Below, in pieces: positions 51,644 to 59,715 of a DNA stretch of 64,000 nt (positions within the stretch are counted from its first letter, which is position 1; the number at the start of each line of letters is the position of its first letter). The stretch lies in assembly GCF_029911635.1 (NCBI RefSeq), contig NZ_JARYTI010000024.1:1-64000 (forward strand), in the 5' to 3' direction. This DNA comes from Sphingomonas sp. AR_OL41 (lineage in GTDB: Bacteria > Pseudomonadota > Alphaproteobacteria > Sphingomonadales > Sphingomonadaceae). The notes under the pieces were generated by a model, which worked only from the letters and a program-made list of their open reading frames with translations, was not told where the DNA came from and made no database searches. Made by a program: the position numbers and the translations under genes.

Positions 51644-51804
51644 TGAAGATCGCCCGCCGCATCGACGAGGCGCGCCACATCGTGCGCCGCTGGTGGTGGA
51701 TCGCCAGCGGCGAGAAACAGCGCATCCTCGACGAGCACGCCCATTTCCGCCGCTGGGGCGCCGAGCAATTCAACCGCACCCGCGCCGCCGACCACGCCGT
51801 CTAA
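51643..51804 (+). CDS. 53-residue basic protein
   Basis: ATG 51643 overlaps the 9-codon ORF by one base. MKIARRIDEARHIVRRWWWI and HAHFRRWGAEQFNRTR suggest an Arg/Trp-rich helical peptide. Function unknown. Confidence 0.55.
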   Translation: MKIARRIDEARHIVRRWWWIASGEKQRILDEHAHFRRWGAEQFNRTRAADHAV

Positions 51805-52446
51805 ATGCTCAAGGTCGAGCATCGCGGCGCCAGCATCGACGTGCTGCGGGCCGTGGCCGACAGGATCGACTGCGAGCCAGGCTGCGAGCGCGTGGGCCGG
51901 ATGGACCCGTCAACCGGCGTCACGGAATGCCCGATGTTGGATCGCGGCGAATGTCCATTCGACGACGCTTGCCAGCTGCGCGACCTCGCCGCCGCCCTCG
52001 AAACGCACGCCGCCACCACCTGGCGGCCGAACCCTTCACCCACCGCCGAAAGGACGAATACCATGGAAACCCTGCCCCAGACCGAAGCCCGCTGCGCCGC
52101 CGGCGCCACCGCCCCGCGGGTCACGCTCGCGGACCTCGAGGCGAACATCGCTGCGGAATATTCGTTCATCGCCAGCGACGCACTCGCGGGCATCCGTCCG
52201 AACGTCCCCGGGCACCCTGCCCTCGACGTGCTGACCATCTGCCTTATTGTCACGCGCAACGGCTTCACCATCATCGGCAAGGCCGCGCCCGCCAGCCCCG
52301 AGAATTTCGACATAGCCAAGGGCAAGGCGAACGCACGCGAGGACGCGCTGCGCCAGCTCTGGCCGCTGATGGGCTACGCGCTGCGCGAGCGCCAGGCGTC
52401 CCCGCCGCGCGGTGTCACCGAACCGCTCAATTACGCGGTCGACTGA
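51805..52446 (+). CDS. Gp49-family protein with N-terminal Cys-rich extension
   Basis: A 213-residue frame directly after the previous stop. Residues 87-213, from an internal ATG at 52063 with AAAGGAC upstream, match the phage Gp49 family: RVTLADLEANIAAEY, ICLIVTRNGFTIIGKAA and WPLMGYALRERQ. Residues 1-86 hold several Cys (DCEPGCERVG, CPMLDRGECPFDDAC) like a separate small protein. It may be a fusion of two genes or give two products. Confidence 0.75.
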   Translation: MLKVEHRGASIDVLRAVADRIDCEPGCERVGRMDPSTGVTECPMLDRGECPFDDACQLRDLAAALETHAATTWRPNPSPTAERTNTMETLPQTEARCAAGATAPRVTLADLEANIAAEYSFIASDALAGIRPNVPGHPALDVLTICLIVTRNGFTIIGKAAPASPENFDIAKGKANAREDALRQLWPLMGYALRERQASPPRGVTEPLNYAVD

Positions 52447-52661
52447 TGCGCTGCAATTCGGCAAACCTGCTCAAGCAGGCGGCACAGGCAATCCCGGCGA
52501 AGCGTGACCACGGCGCCTATGCGTTCATGCTCGGCGAGATGGCCGACCATATTCGCATGGTGCGCGCCGGCACTGCCACGCTCGACGAGTTTGCCGACCT
52601 CTACATGATCAGGCCGGAGGGCACCTCCCCTCCGGCCACCGTCCAGGAGCCGGCAAAATGA
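52446..52661 (+). CDS. 71-residue hypothetical protein
   Basis: ATG 52446 overlaps the Gp49 stop (TGATG). RCNSANLLKQAAQAIPAKRD and MLGEMADHIRMVRAGTATLD form a helical protein. Not recognised. Confidence 0.58.
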   Translation: MRCNSANLLKQAAQAIPAKRDHGAYAFMLGEMADHIRMVRAGTATLDEFADLYMIRPEGTSPPATVQEPAK

Positions 52662-52864
52662 GCCACCGCTGCGCCATTCCCTTCTGCGTTCACCCTGCGA
52701 AGGATGGGCAGTTGATGTGCTGGCCGCACTGGCGACGCGTGCCTCGCGCACTGAACAAGGCGATCTTCGCCACCTGCGGGAGCGACCCAGCGGCTTATGG
52801 CGAGAACGTCGCCGAGGCGGTTCGCATCGTCCAGGAGAAGGAAGAGGCAGACGCATGCTCCTGA
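52658..52864 (+). CDS. Small zinc-binding phage protein (C-C-C-HW type)
   Basis: A 68-residue protein: HRCAIPFCVHP, then LMCWPHWRRVPRALNKAIFA. It is the shortest of the three C-C-C-HW proteins of this prophage and consists of little but that motif and a helix. 4-nt overlap upstream, 10-nt overlap downstream. Confidence 0.68.
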   Translation: MSHRCAIPFCVHPAKDGQLMCWPHWRRVPRALNKAIFATCGSDPAAYGENVAEAVRIVQEKEEADACS

Positions 52865-53007
52865 TCGCCTTCCCCTTCTATCTCGTCGGCGCGGCGATCA
52901 GCCGGGATTGGAACCCCGGTTACTGGTCGCCGCGCGTCCGCGTCGCATGTGTCATCCTCGCCCTCGTTGTGGGTGGCGCTGGCGAGATTTCCGCGAGGTG
53001 CTCGTGA
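52855..53007 (+). CDS. Small membrane protein
   Basis: A 50-residue protein from ATG 52855 after AAGAGG. Two hydrophobic segments (MLLIAFPFYLVGAAI and RVACVILALVVGGAG) flank a short polar loop. Function unknown. Confidence 0.58.
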   Translation: MLLIAFPFYLVGAAISRDWNPGYWSPRVRVACVILALVVGGAGEISARCS

Positions 53008-53234
53008 GCAACACGCTCGACCGCCCCCGCACTACCCTCGTGCGCTGGATCGCCACGGTTCACTATCGCACCGCCGGTGGCCTGGTCGATGTGCAACACG
53101 ACCTTGAAGAGATCGAGGAACTACAAAACCTCGTCGAGCAGGGCCCACACTGGGACACGATAGAGCGGATCGACATCGTCCGCGCCGACGGCTGCGAGCG
53201 CCAGCTCACCGTCGAGGAGGCGGCGCAGCTATGA
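53004..53234 (+). CDS. 76-residue hypothetical protein
   Basis: GTG 53004 overlaps the upstream stop (GTGA). RWIATVHYRTAGGLVDVQHD and HDLEEIEELQNLVEQGPHWD suggest a small alpha/beta fold. Not recognised. Confidence 0.58.
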   Translation: MSNTLDRPRTTLVRWIATVHYRTAGGLVDVQHDLEEIEELQNLVEQGPHWDTIERIDIVRADGCERQLTVEEAAQL

Positions 53235-53452
53235 GCACATGGTTCACCGCCCAGCGGCAAGATTTCATTCGCGCGCAGCTCGCCGCCTTTGGCCAGATTC
53301 GCCGCTCGGATATTACATCGCGGTTCGAGGTGACGTTGCAAATCGCCAGTGCCGATATCGCTGCATACGTCGCCGATCACCCGGACGCGATCATCTACGA
53401 TGGCCGCGCCAAGTGCTATGTGCTCGACAGCAGCGACGAGGCGACAAAATGA
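53231..53452 (+). CDS. Small winged-helix-like protein
   Basis: A 73-residue protein. QDFIRAQLAAFGQIRRSDIT and SRFEVTLQIASADIAAYVAD have the pattern of a winged helix, with YDGRAKCYVL as the wing. It could be an excisionase- or regulator-type protein given its position two genes before the integrase (inference). Confidence 0.6.
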   Translation: MSTWFTAQRQDFIRAQLAAFGQIRRSDITSRFEVTLQIASADIAAYVADHPDAIIYDGRAKCYVLDSSDEATK

Positions 53453-53823
53453 GTTTCGTCGAAATCACCGACGCGCTTGAGCGCAGCGCGCGCAACGGCA
53501 CGAAAGTGCACCTCGGCGCGGATCTCGCGCGGGCATTGATTGAATCGGGCGCATGGTCGATCCTGCAAGCCTTACGACAAGAGGAGCTCGTCGCGTCATG
53601 GGCCGAACCCGCAACCGAACATCCGGCGCCGGCGCCAACGACAACATCGATCGCGAGCAGCTCGGCCCGTTCTGGTTGTGGCACCGCACCGACCGCGACG
53701 ACTGGAACATCTGCTGGTACGTTGACGGCGCAGATGGGCGCGGCCGTCGAACGAGCCGAAAGAGCACGGGCATTGGTGGCGGCGACGCCGACCGGCCGCC
53801 GCAGGCGGCGATCGATGCCTTAG
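53449..53823 (+). CDS. Hypothetical protein overlapping the integrase start
   Basis: ATG 53449 overlaps the upstream stop. The first 50 residues (SFVEITDALERSARNGTKVH, LGADLARALIESGAW) look real; the remainder is Thr/Ala/Arg-rich and overlaps the integrase by 226 nt, where coding signal belongs to the integrase. The functional product may effectively be the N-terminal part. Confidence 0.5.
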   Translation: MSFVEITDALERSARNGTKVHLGADLARALIESGAWSILQALRQEELVASWAEPATEHPAPAPTTTSIASSSARSGCGTAPTATTGTSAGTLTAQMGAAVERAERARALVAATPTGRRRRRSMP

Positions 53824-54950
53824 CCGAACATTATACCGCCTGGCGCAAGCCCGCCCCCGTGGCGGTCACTGCTGCGGGCGTCGAGGGCCTGATCGCCGAT
53901 TGGTTGCTGCACGTCGAGAAGGTCGACGAGGATCCTGACCGCGCCAAATACGCCGCGCGCCCGTGGCTCACCTTCTTCGAGATCGAGCGCCGCGCCGGCC
54001 GCATCACCGCCGGCCCCTATGTTTCCGACATCAACCGCGCCCTGGTGCAACGCTATATCGACTGGCGCAAACCACAGCCCGGGGCGCGCCACGGTAGCAC
54101 GGTCAGTGGCGCGACGATCAGCCGGGAACTCGCCGCGCTGCGCGCGACGCTGCGCCACGCGTGGGAAAATGAGGTCATCCCCTCGGCGCCATTCATTCCT
54201 GACCTGTCCGACAAGGAGAAGGCGCCGCCCAAGGAACTGGTGTTCGAACCCGAGCACGTGGCGCGCATCCTCGAGGCGGCGATTCGCCTGCCCGAGCGCT
54301 GGCACGTCCACCTGTTCGTGATGATCATGCTGTCGACCCACGGCCGCGGCGAAGCGGTGCTCGAGCTGGACGCCGACAGCCAGATTCGCGACGGACTGAT
54401 CTACTTCAACGCGCCCGGCCGCGCCCAGACCAAGAAGCGGCGCTCCATCGTGCCGATCGCGCCGACGCTCGCGCCCTGGCTGGACGGCATCAAGGGCAAG
54501 GTCATCATGTACCGCACCACCGACAAGGAGGGGGCCGTCATCACCAAGCCGACGGAATCGGTGACGACGGCGTTTCGCGCCTGCCTGATCGAGGCGGGTC
54601 TATGCGAGCAGGCGATCGGCCCCGACAGCAAACCCGCCTGGCTGGACGAAGCGAGGACCAAGCCGAAGATGCGCGCGATCGGGAGCCCCAACACGCTGCG
54701 CCACACGATCGCGACCGAGCTGCACAAGCGCGGAATCGCCGAGGCGCAGATCGACAGCGCCGCCGGCCACAGCGGCGAAGGCACCAACAAGAAGAATTAC
54801 CGCCACCTGCGCCCGGGCTATCTCAAGGATTTGATCGAGGGCGTGGAGGACTATTGGCGAGAGGTCGGCCAGCACACGACCGCGCATTTGCGATACCAGC
54901 GCGATACCAACGTCGTTGATTTCGCGGCGCGGCGCGCAGCGGGAAAATAA
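53598..54950 (+). CDS. Tyrosine site-specific integrase
   Basis: A 450-residue tyrosine recombinase. A SAM-like core-binding domain lies at about 115-200; the catalytic part has the first Arg in STHGRGEAVLEL, a Lys in AQTKKRRSIVPI, TLRHTIATEL with its Arg, AAGHSGEGT and the likely nucleophile Tyr in KKNYRHLRPGY. The usual His of the HxxR box is Asn (NTLR). It is the last gene of the plus-strand operon and adjoins attR, and its 3' end contains the right arm sites. ATG 53598 is preceded by AGAGGAG at long spacing. Confidence 0.92.
   Translation: MGRTRNRTSGAGANDNIDREQLGPFWLWHRTDRDDWNICWYVDGADGRGRRTSRKSTGIGGGDADRPPQAAIDALAEHYTAWRKPAPVAVTAAGVEGLIADWLLHVEKVDEDPDRAKYAARPWLTFFEIERRAGRITAGPYVSDINRALVQRYIDWRKPQPGARHGSTVSGATISRELAALRATLRHAWENEVIPSAPFIPDLSDKEKAPPKELVFEPEHVARILEAAIRLPERWHVHLFVMIMLSTHGRGEAVLELDADSQIRDGLIYFNAPGRAQTKKRRSIVPIAPTLAPWLDGIKGKVIMYRTTDKEGAVITKPTESVTTAFRACLIEAGLCEQAIGPDSKPAWLDEARTKPKMRAIGSPNTLRHTIATELHKRGIAEAQIDSAAGHSGEGTNKKNYRHLRPGYLKDLIEGVEDYWREVGQHTTAHLRYQRDTNVVDFAARRAAGK
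54890..54909. promoter_or_regulatory. Right pair of putative integrase arm-binding sites
   Basis: GCGATACCA at 54890-54898 and 54901-54909, with the same orientation and 11-bp period as the pair near attL. They lie within the last codons of the integrase gene and 67 nt from the attR core. Confidence 0.6.
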
Positions 54951-54976
54951 AATGTTTAGTTATTCCCGACGGTTAG

Positions 54977-55029
54977 GATTGGTGGAGCCGAGGGGGATCG
55001 AACCCCTGACCTCTGCAATGCCATTGCAG
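54977..55029. repeat. attR, 53-bp direct repeat
   Basis: Identical to 12831-12883. It supplies the 3' half of the functional tRNA-Ala, restoring the gene after integration, with the crossover between the anticodon-stem and acceptor parts. Confidence 0.95.
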
Positions 55030-55055
55030 CGCTCTCCCAGCTGAGCTACGGCCCC
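54980..55055 (-). tRNA. tRNA-Ala (GGC anticodon)
   Basis: A 76-nt tRNA including encoded CCA. Acceptor GGGGCCG pairs with CGGCTCC (G-T allowed), the D arm is GCTCAGCTGGGAGAGC, the anticodon loop ATGGCAT gives anticodon GGC, and the T arm is AGGGGTTCGATCCCCCT. The 5' half is chromosomal and the 3' half comes from the phage att site. Confidence 0.96.
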
Positions 55056-55136
55056 ATCCGTCCGGGAAGGCGCCCCTAGCGAGGCGGCGCCGGCTTGGCA
55101 AGCGATGCTGAGCACCGCTTGCCAAATATCTTCACA

Positions 55137-55457
55137 TCAATGCTCGTCTTCGTCGTTGCTGGTCTCGACGCCGAGATCGTCATCGCCGCCCAGATCGACC
55201 TCGTCATCGGGTGACGGCTCTTCATTCTCGCCGATGTCCAGATCGACGTCGTCGCCGGCGAGATCCTCGTCGTCCTTCTTGACCTCATCGGGTTTCGGCG
55301 CGTCGAACGGCAAAGGCTGCTTCGACTTGAGAATCGGCTCGGGCGCCCAGGCCTGACCGCACTCGATGCAGGTCACCGGATCGTCCTTGCCCAGATCGTA
55401 AAAGCGCGTCGCGCATTTCGGACACGTACGCTTCGTGCCCCATTCCGGCTTAATCAT
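55137..55457 (-). CDS. TIGR02300-family zinc-ribbon protein
   Basis: A 106-residue protein starting ATG 55457. KPEWGTKRTCPKCATRFYDL and CIECGQAW give a four-Cys zinc ribbon typical of the TIGR02300 (FYDLN-type) family of alphaproteobacteria; the second half is highly acidic (Asp/Glu repeats). Function unknown. It is divergent from aroA, sharing a 100-nt promoter region. Confidence 0.88.
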   Translation of the reverse strand: MIKPEWGTKRTCPKCATRFYDLGKDDPVTCIECGQAWAPEPILKSKQPLPFDAPKPDEVKKDDEDLAGDDVDLDIGENEEPSPDDEVDLGGDDDLGVETSNDEDEH

Positions 55458-55557
55458 GCCGTTTCGTGCCTTTCGAGAGTGGATGTTTCGCGGGTCTAAA
55501 TCGCAAAGTGGGGCGCGCCTTGCCATAGCGCAAGCGCACTGTCAAAGCGCCCGCATC

Positions 55558-56883
55558 ATGCCCCACCCCGCTGCCGCCCCGTTCGAAATCGCTCCCGCGA
55601 CACGCCTGTCGGGCCGCGTCACGGTGCCCGGCGACAAGTCGATCAGCCACCGTGCGCTGATGCTGTCGGCGCTCGCGGTCGGGGAAAGCCGGGTCGAGGG
55701 CTTGCTCGAGGGCGAAGACGTTCTCGCCACCGCTGCCGCGATGCGGGCGATGGGCGCATCGATCGCGCGCGACGACGCCGGCACGTGGCATGTCCACGGC
55801 GTTGGTGTCGGCGGGCTGCTCCAGCCCGAAGCAGCGCTCGACATGGGCAATTCCGGCACCTCGACGCGGCTGCTGATGGGTCTCGTCGCCAGCCACCCGA
55901 TCACCGCCACCTTTATCGGCGACGCTTCGCTGTCGCGGCGGCCGATGGGCCGCGTGATCGAGCCACTCGGCCGCATGGGTGCCGACATCACCGCCAGCCC
56001 CGGCGGCCGCCTCCCGCTGATGCTGCGCGGCCTGACGCCGGCGATCCCGATCGAATATACACTGCCCGTCGCCTCCGCCCAGGTGAAGTCGGCAATCCTT
56101 CTGGCGGGGCTCAACACGCCCGGCATCACTCGCGTGATCGAACCCGTCGCGACGCGTGACCATAGCGAGCGTATGCTCGCGGGGTTCGGCGCGGCCCTGA
56201 CGGTCGAACAGACCAACCACGGGCGCCTCATCTCGATCACTGGCGAGGCCGAACTCAAGCCGCAGCATATCGTCGTCCCCGGCGACCCTTCGTCCGCCGC
56301 CTTCTGGGCGGTCGCGGCGTCGATCGTGCCGGGATCCGACCTCGTCATCGCCAATGTCGGCATGAACCCGACGCGCACCGGCCTGTTCGCCGCGCTCACC
56401 ATGATGGGAGCCGACATCACCGAGCTCGACCCGCGCATCGTCGGCGGCGAACCCGTCGCCGACCTGCGCGTCCGCCACGCCGCGCTGCGCGCGATCGAGG
56501 TGCCGCACGATCTCGCGCCGAGCATGATCGACGAATATCCCATCCTGTTCGTCGCCGCCGCGCTCGCCCAGGGCCGCACGGTCGCGCGCGGCGCGCATGA
56601 ACTGCGCGTCAAGGAATCGGACCGCATCGCGACGATGGCGACCGCGCTGACGGCGATCGGCGTGCCGGTCGAGGAATTCGAAGACGGCCTGGCGATCACC
56701 GGAAGCGGCGGCGATCTCCTGCCCGGCGGCGGTCAGGTCGCCTCGCAGCTCGACCACCGTATCGCCATGAGCATGGCGATCGCCGGGCTGGTCTGCCGCA
56801 CGGCGTTGACGATCGACGACATCGCGCCGATCGCCACCAGCTATCCGGCCTTTCTTGAAACTCTCGCGGCACTACGGAATTGA
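55558..56883 (+). CDS. aroA: 3-phosphoshikimate 1-carboxyvinyltransferase (EPSP synthase)
   Basis: A 441-residue shikimate-pathway enzyme joining shikimate-3-phosphate and phosphoenolpyruvate. PGDKSISHRALMLSALA binds substrate; MGNSGTSTRLLMG and SLSRRPMGRVIEPLGRMGAD are visible, the RPMGR form being characteristic of class II enzymes. The C-terminal ELRVKESDRIATM and QLDHRIAMSMAIAG complete the active site. ATG 55558 gives the usual N-terminus; longer starts lack support. It is followed 7 nt later by cmk. Confidence 0.97.
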   Translation: MPHPAAAPFEIAPATRLSGRVTVPGDKSISHRALMLSALAVGESRVEGLLEGEDVLATAAAMRAMGASIARDDAGTWHVHGVGVGGLLQPEAALDMGNSGTSTRLLMGLVASHPITATFIGDASLSRRPMGRVIEPLGRMGADITASPGGRLPLMLRGLTPAIPIEYTLPVASAQVKSAILLAGLNTPGITRVIEPVATRDHSERMLAGFGAALTVEQTNHGRLISITGEAELKPQHIVVPGDPSSAAFWAVAASIVPGSDLVIANVGMNPTRTGLFAALTMMGADITELDPRIVGGEPVADLRVRHAALRAIEVPHDLAPSMIDEYPILFVAAALAQGRTVARGAHELRVKESDRIATMATALTAIGVPVEEFEDGLAITGSGGDLLPGGGQVASQLDHRIAMSMAIAGLVCRTALTIDDIAPIATSYPAFLETLAALRN

Positions 56884-56890
56884 TGCAGGC

Positions 56891-57514
56891 ATGATCATCG
56901 CTGTCGACGGACCCGCCGCGTCGGGCAAAGGCACCATCGCCAAGGCGTTGGCGAAACATTACGGCTTGCCGCATCTCGACACCGGCCTGCTGTATCGCGC
57001 GGTGGGCGAGAATGTGCGGCGGCTCGAACTCAATCCCGAGATCGAGGCCGATGCGGTGGCGGCATGCGACTTTGACGACAGCCTGCTGCTCGATTCCAGC
57101 CTGCGCAGCGACGAGGTCGGCAAGCTTGCCTCGATCGTCTCGGCGCATCCGCTGGTGCGCGCCGCACTGCTGCATCGCCAGAAGCGCTTTGCACGCCTGC
57201 CCGGCGGCGCGGTGCTCGACGGGCGCGACATCGGCACGGTGATCGCGCCCGATGCCGACGCCAAGCTGTTCGTCCGCGCAACCCCGACGATCCGCGCCAA
57301 GCGCCGTCATGCCGAGCTGCGCGCGCGCGGCTCGACCGTCAGCCTCGACCGGGTGCTCGCCGATATCCGCGCCCGCGACCAGCGCGATTCGATGCGCGCC
57401 ACGGCACCGATGGTCCCCGCCGCCGACGCCGCGCTGCTCGACACCAGCTTCCTGTCGATCGAGGCATCGATCCAGCGCGCCATCGCGATCGTCGAGGCGC
57501 GGCGCCGGCACTAG
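56891..57514 (+). CDS. cmk: Cytidylate kinase
   Basis: A 207-residue kinase that phosphorylates CMP and dCMP. The P-loop IAVDGPAASGKGTIAK starts at residue 3; LDTGLLYRAVG, LDGRDIGTVIAPDA and RDQRDSMRATAP are the standard family motifs. The gene is in the common order aroA-cmk-rpsA. Confidence 0.96.
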   Translation: MIIAVDGPAASGKGTIAKALAKHYGLPHLDTGLLYRAVGENVRRLELNPEIEADAVAACDFDDSLLLDSSLRSDEVGKLASIVSAHPLVRAALLHRQKRFARLPGGAVLDGRDIGTVIAPDADAKLFVRATPTIRAKRRHAELRARGSTVSLDRVLADIRARDQRDSMRATAPMVPAADAALLDTSFLSIEASIQRAIAIVEARRRH

Positions 57515-57776
57515 CCGTAGCCGGCGCCCGAAAACGCTTGCCAACCTTGCCTTTCGGCCGCGATGGCGCTAAAGGCGCGCGGTCCAGCGAGCGGTGCTCG
57601 TGGAGGAAGGCGCGGAAGGCTTGCCCTCTCGCGCCCTTTTCGCATTTTCACAACGCGTTCCTCCATGCTGCCGATCGAGGGATGCCGTGGCCGGCATACG
57701 GCCTCCACGGCGTTCAAGGCCAAGACCGCCGGAGACAACCGGCTGGCCGGAAACATGATGCAGGAACCTGATCCTT

Positions 57777-59501
57777 ATGGCCTCAACGGCTAACCCCACG
57801 CGCGATGATTTCGCGAAACTGCTCGAACTGACCCTTGGTGACGCTGACGGCTTCGAAGGCCGCGTCGTAAAGGGCACCGTCACCGGCATCGAAAACGACA
57901 TGGCCGTGATCGACGTCGGTCTGAAGTCCGAAGGCCGCGTGCCGCTGCGCGAATTCGCCGCGCCCGGCCAGAAGGCCGATCTCAAGGTCGGTGACGAAGT
58001 CGAGGTCTATGTCGACCGCGTCGAGAATGTGCATGGCGAAGCGATGCTGTCGCGCGACCGCGCCCGCCGCGAAGCCGCCTGGGACAAGCTCGAAACCGAA
58101 TTCGCCAAGACCGCCCGCGTCGAGGGTGTCATCTTCGGCCGCGTCAAGGGCGGCTTCACCGTCGACCTCAACGGCGCCGTGGCGTTCCTGCCCGGCTCGC
58201 AGGTCGATATCCGCCCGGTGCGCGATGTCACCCCGCTGATGGACATCCCCCAGCCCTTCCAGATCCTCAAGATGGACCGCAAGCGCGGCAACATCGTCGT
58301 TTCGCGCCGCGCGATCCTCGAAGAGACCCGCGCCGAGCAGCGTTCGGGCCTCATCCTGAGCCTCGCCGAGGGCCAGATCATCGACGGCGTGGTCAAGAAC
58401 ATCACCGATTATGGTGCGTTCGTCGACCTCGGCGGCATCGACGGCCTGCTTCACGTCACAGATCTCAGCTACAAGCGCGTCGGTCACCCGAGCGAAGTGC
58501 TCAACATCGGCGACACGGTCCGCGTCCAGATCATCCGCATCAACAAGGACACGCAGCGTATCTCGCTCGGCATGAAGCAGCTCGAGAGCGATCCGTGGGA
58601 AGGCGCTGCCGCCAAGTACCCGGTCGGTGCGAAGCTGTCGGGCCGCGTCACGAACATCACCGAATATGGTGCGTTCGTCGAGCTCGAGGCCGGCATCGAG
58701 GGCCTCGTTCACGTCTCCGAAATGAGCTGGACCAAGAAGAACGTCCATCCGGGCAAGATCGTCTCGACCTCGCAGGAAGTCGAAGTCGTCGTGCTCGAGG
58801 TCGATCCCGACAAGCGCCGCATCTCGCTCGGCCTCAAGCAGGCCCATGCCAATCCGTGGGAAGCCTTTGCCGAGGCACACCCGGTCGGTTCGACCGTCGA
58901 GGGCGAAGTCAAGAACGCCACCGAGTTCGGTCTGTTCATCGGCCTCGACAACGATGTCGACGGCATGGTCCACATGTCCGACATCGCCTGGGGCATCTCG
59001 GGCGAGGACGCGCTCAACCTGCATCGCAAGGGCGAGACGGTTAAGGCCGTGGTGCTCGACATCGACGCCGAGAAGGAGCGCATCTCGCTCGGCATGAAGC
59101 AGCTCGAGCGCGGCGGCCCGTCGGCCGGCGTGGCGGCTGCGGGCAGCAGCGGCGGCGCAGCCGGCCTCAACAAGAACGCGGTCGTCACCGTCACCGTGCT
59201 CGAGGTTCGCGAAGCGGGTCTCGAAGTGCAGGTCGGCGACGATGGCGCGACCGGCTTCATCAAGCGTACCGATCTCGGCCGCGACCGCGACGAGCAGCGT
59301 CCGGAGCGTTTCCAGGTTGGCCAGAAGTTCGACGCGATGGTGACCGGTTTCGACCGTTCGAAGAAGCCGACCTTCTCGATCAAGGCGATGCAGATCTCCG
59401 AAGAGAAGCAGGCCGTCGCGCAGTATGGTTCGTCCGACTCGGGTGCGTCGCTCGGCGACATCCTTGGCGAGGCGCTCAAGGCGCGCGAAACCAAGAAGTA
59501 A
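57777..59501 (+). CDS. rpsA: 30S ribosomal protein S1
   Basis: A 574-residue protein with six S1 RNA-binding repeats, for example NDMAVIDVGLKSEGRVPL, DYGAFVDLGGIDGLLHVTDL and EYGAFVELEAGIEGLVHVSE. It brings mRNA to the small subunit. The upstream 262 nt hold no gene and probably its leader. Confidence 0.98.
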   Translation: MASTANPTRDDFAKLLELTLGDADGFEGRVVKGTVTGIENDMAVIDVGLKSEGRVPLREFAAPGQKADLKVGDEVEVYVDRVENVHGEAMLSRDRARREAAWDKLETEFAKTARVEGVIFGRVKGGFTVDLNGAVAFLPGSQVDIRPVRDVTPLMDIPQPFQILKMDRKRGNIVVSRRAILEETRAEQRSGLILSLAEGQIIDGVVKNITDYGAFVDLGGIDGLLHVTDLSYKRVGHPSEVLNIGDTVRVQIIRINKDTQRISLGMKQLESDPWEGAAAKYPVGAKLSGRVTNITEYGAFVELEAGIEGLVHVSEMSWTKKNVHPGKIVSTSQEVEVVVLEVDPDKRRISLGLKQAHANPWEAFAEAHPVGSTVEGEVKNATEFGLFIGLDNDVDGMVHMSDIAWGISGEDALNLHRKGETVKAVVLDIDAEKERISLGMKQLERGGPSAGVAAAGSSGGAAGLNKNAVVTVTVLEVREAGLEVQVGDDGATGFIKRTDLGRDRDEQRPERFQVGQKFDAMVTGFDRSKKPTFSIKAMQISEEKQAVAQYGSSDSGASLGDILGEALKARETKK

Positions 59502-59508
59502 GGCGATC

Positions 59509-59542
59509 ATTCGGGTGACGGCGGCGACGCCGTCACCCGAAT
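59509..59542 (+). terminator. Hairpin after rpsA
   Basis: A perfect 15-bp stem (ATTCGGGTGACGGCG and complement) with a GCGA tetraloop 8 nt after the rpsA stop. No T tract follows, so termination may need Rho or the hairpin may protect the mRNA end. Confidence 0.72.
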
Positions 59543-59715
59543 TGGTTACCCAGAATGAGGTTCTTAACCTGAATTGATTTCGATTCGGTGCTATCCTGTG
59601 GCAAGCCCTCTTGTAGGAAATGACCGATACGGGCATTTCTCGGGTCGTGAAGATGGGGCGACTGGTGTCTGACAAGTGACAACACTGCAGACCAAAGAGT
59701 GGAGTCGAAGATAAG

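Larger units (their letters stand above)
12831..55029. mobile_element. Complete temperate podovirus-like prophage in tRNA-Ala(GGC)
   Basis: The element is bounded by identical 53-bp direct repeats that form the 3' part of a tRNA-Ala gene. It carries integrase, repressor/Cro pair, terminase, portal, capsid, tail, tailspike and lysis genes, none visibly broken, so it may be inducible. Capsid genes resemble the Bordetella BPP-1 group (Bbp16-, Bbp17- and Bbp19-like) and tail genes the T7 type (tubular A and B, gp13- and gp14-like). No reverse transcriptase, DNA polymerase, primase or replicative helicase was seen, so replication must lean on the host. Total length is about 42.2 kb. Confidence 0.95.

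Noticed and set aside
12831..55029. Diversity-generating retroelement expected from BPP-1-like capsid genes
   Set aside because: No reverse transcriptase, no template repeat and no Mtd-like C-type-lectin protein were found.
57783..59675. 630-codon minus-strand ORF opposite rpsA
   Set aside because: A long shadow frame caused by GC-rich codon use; the plus-strand S1 repeats are unmistakable.
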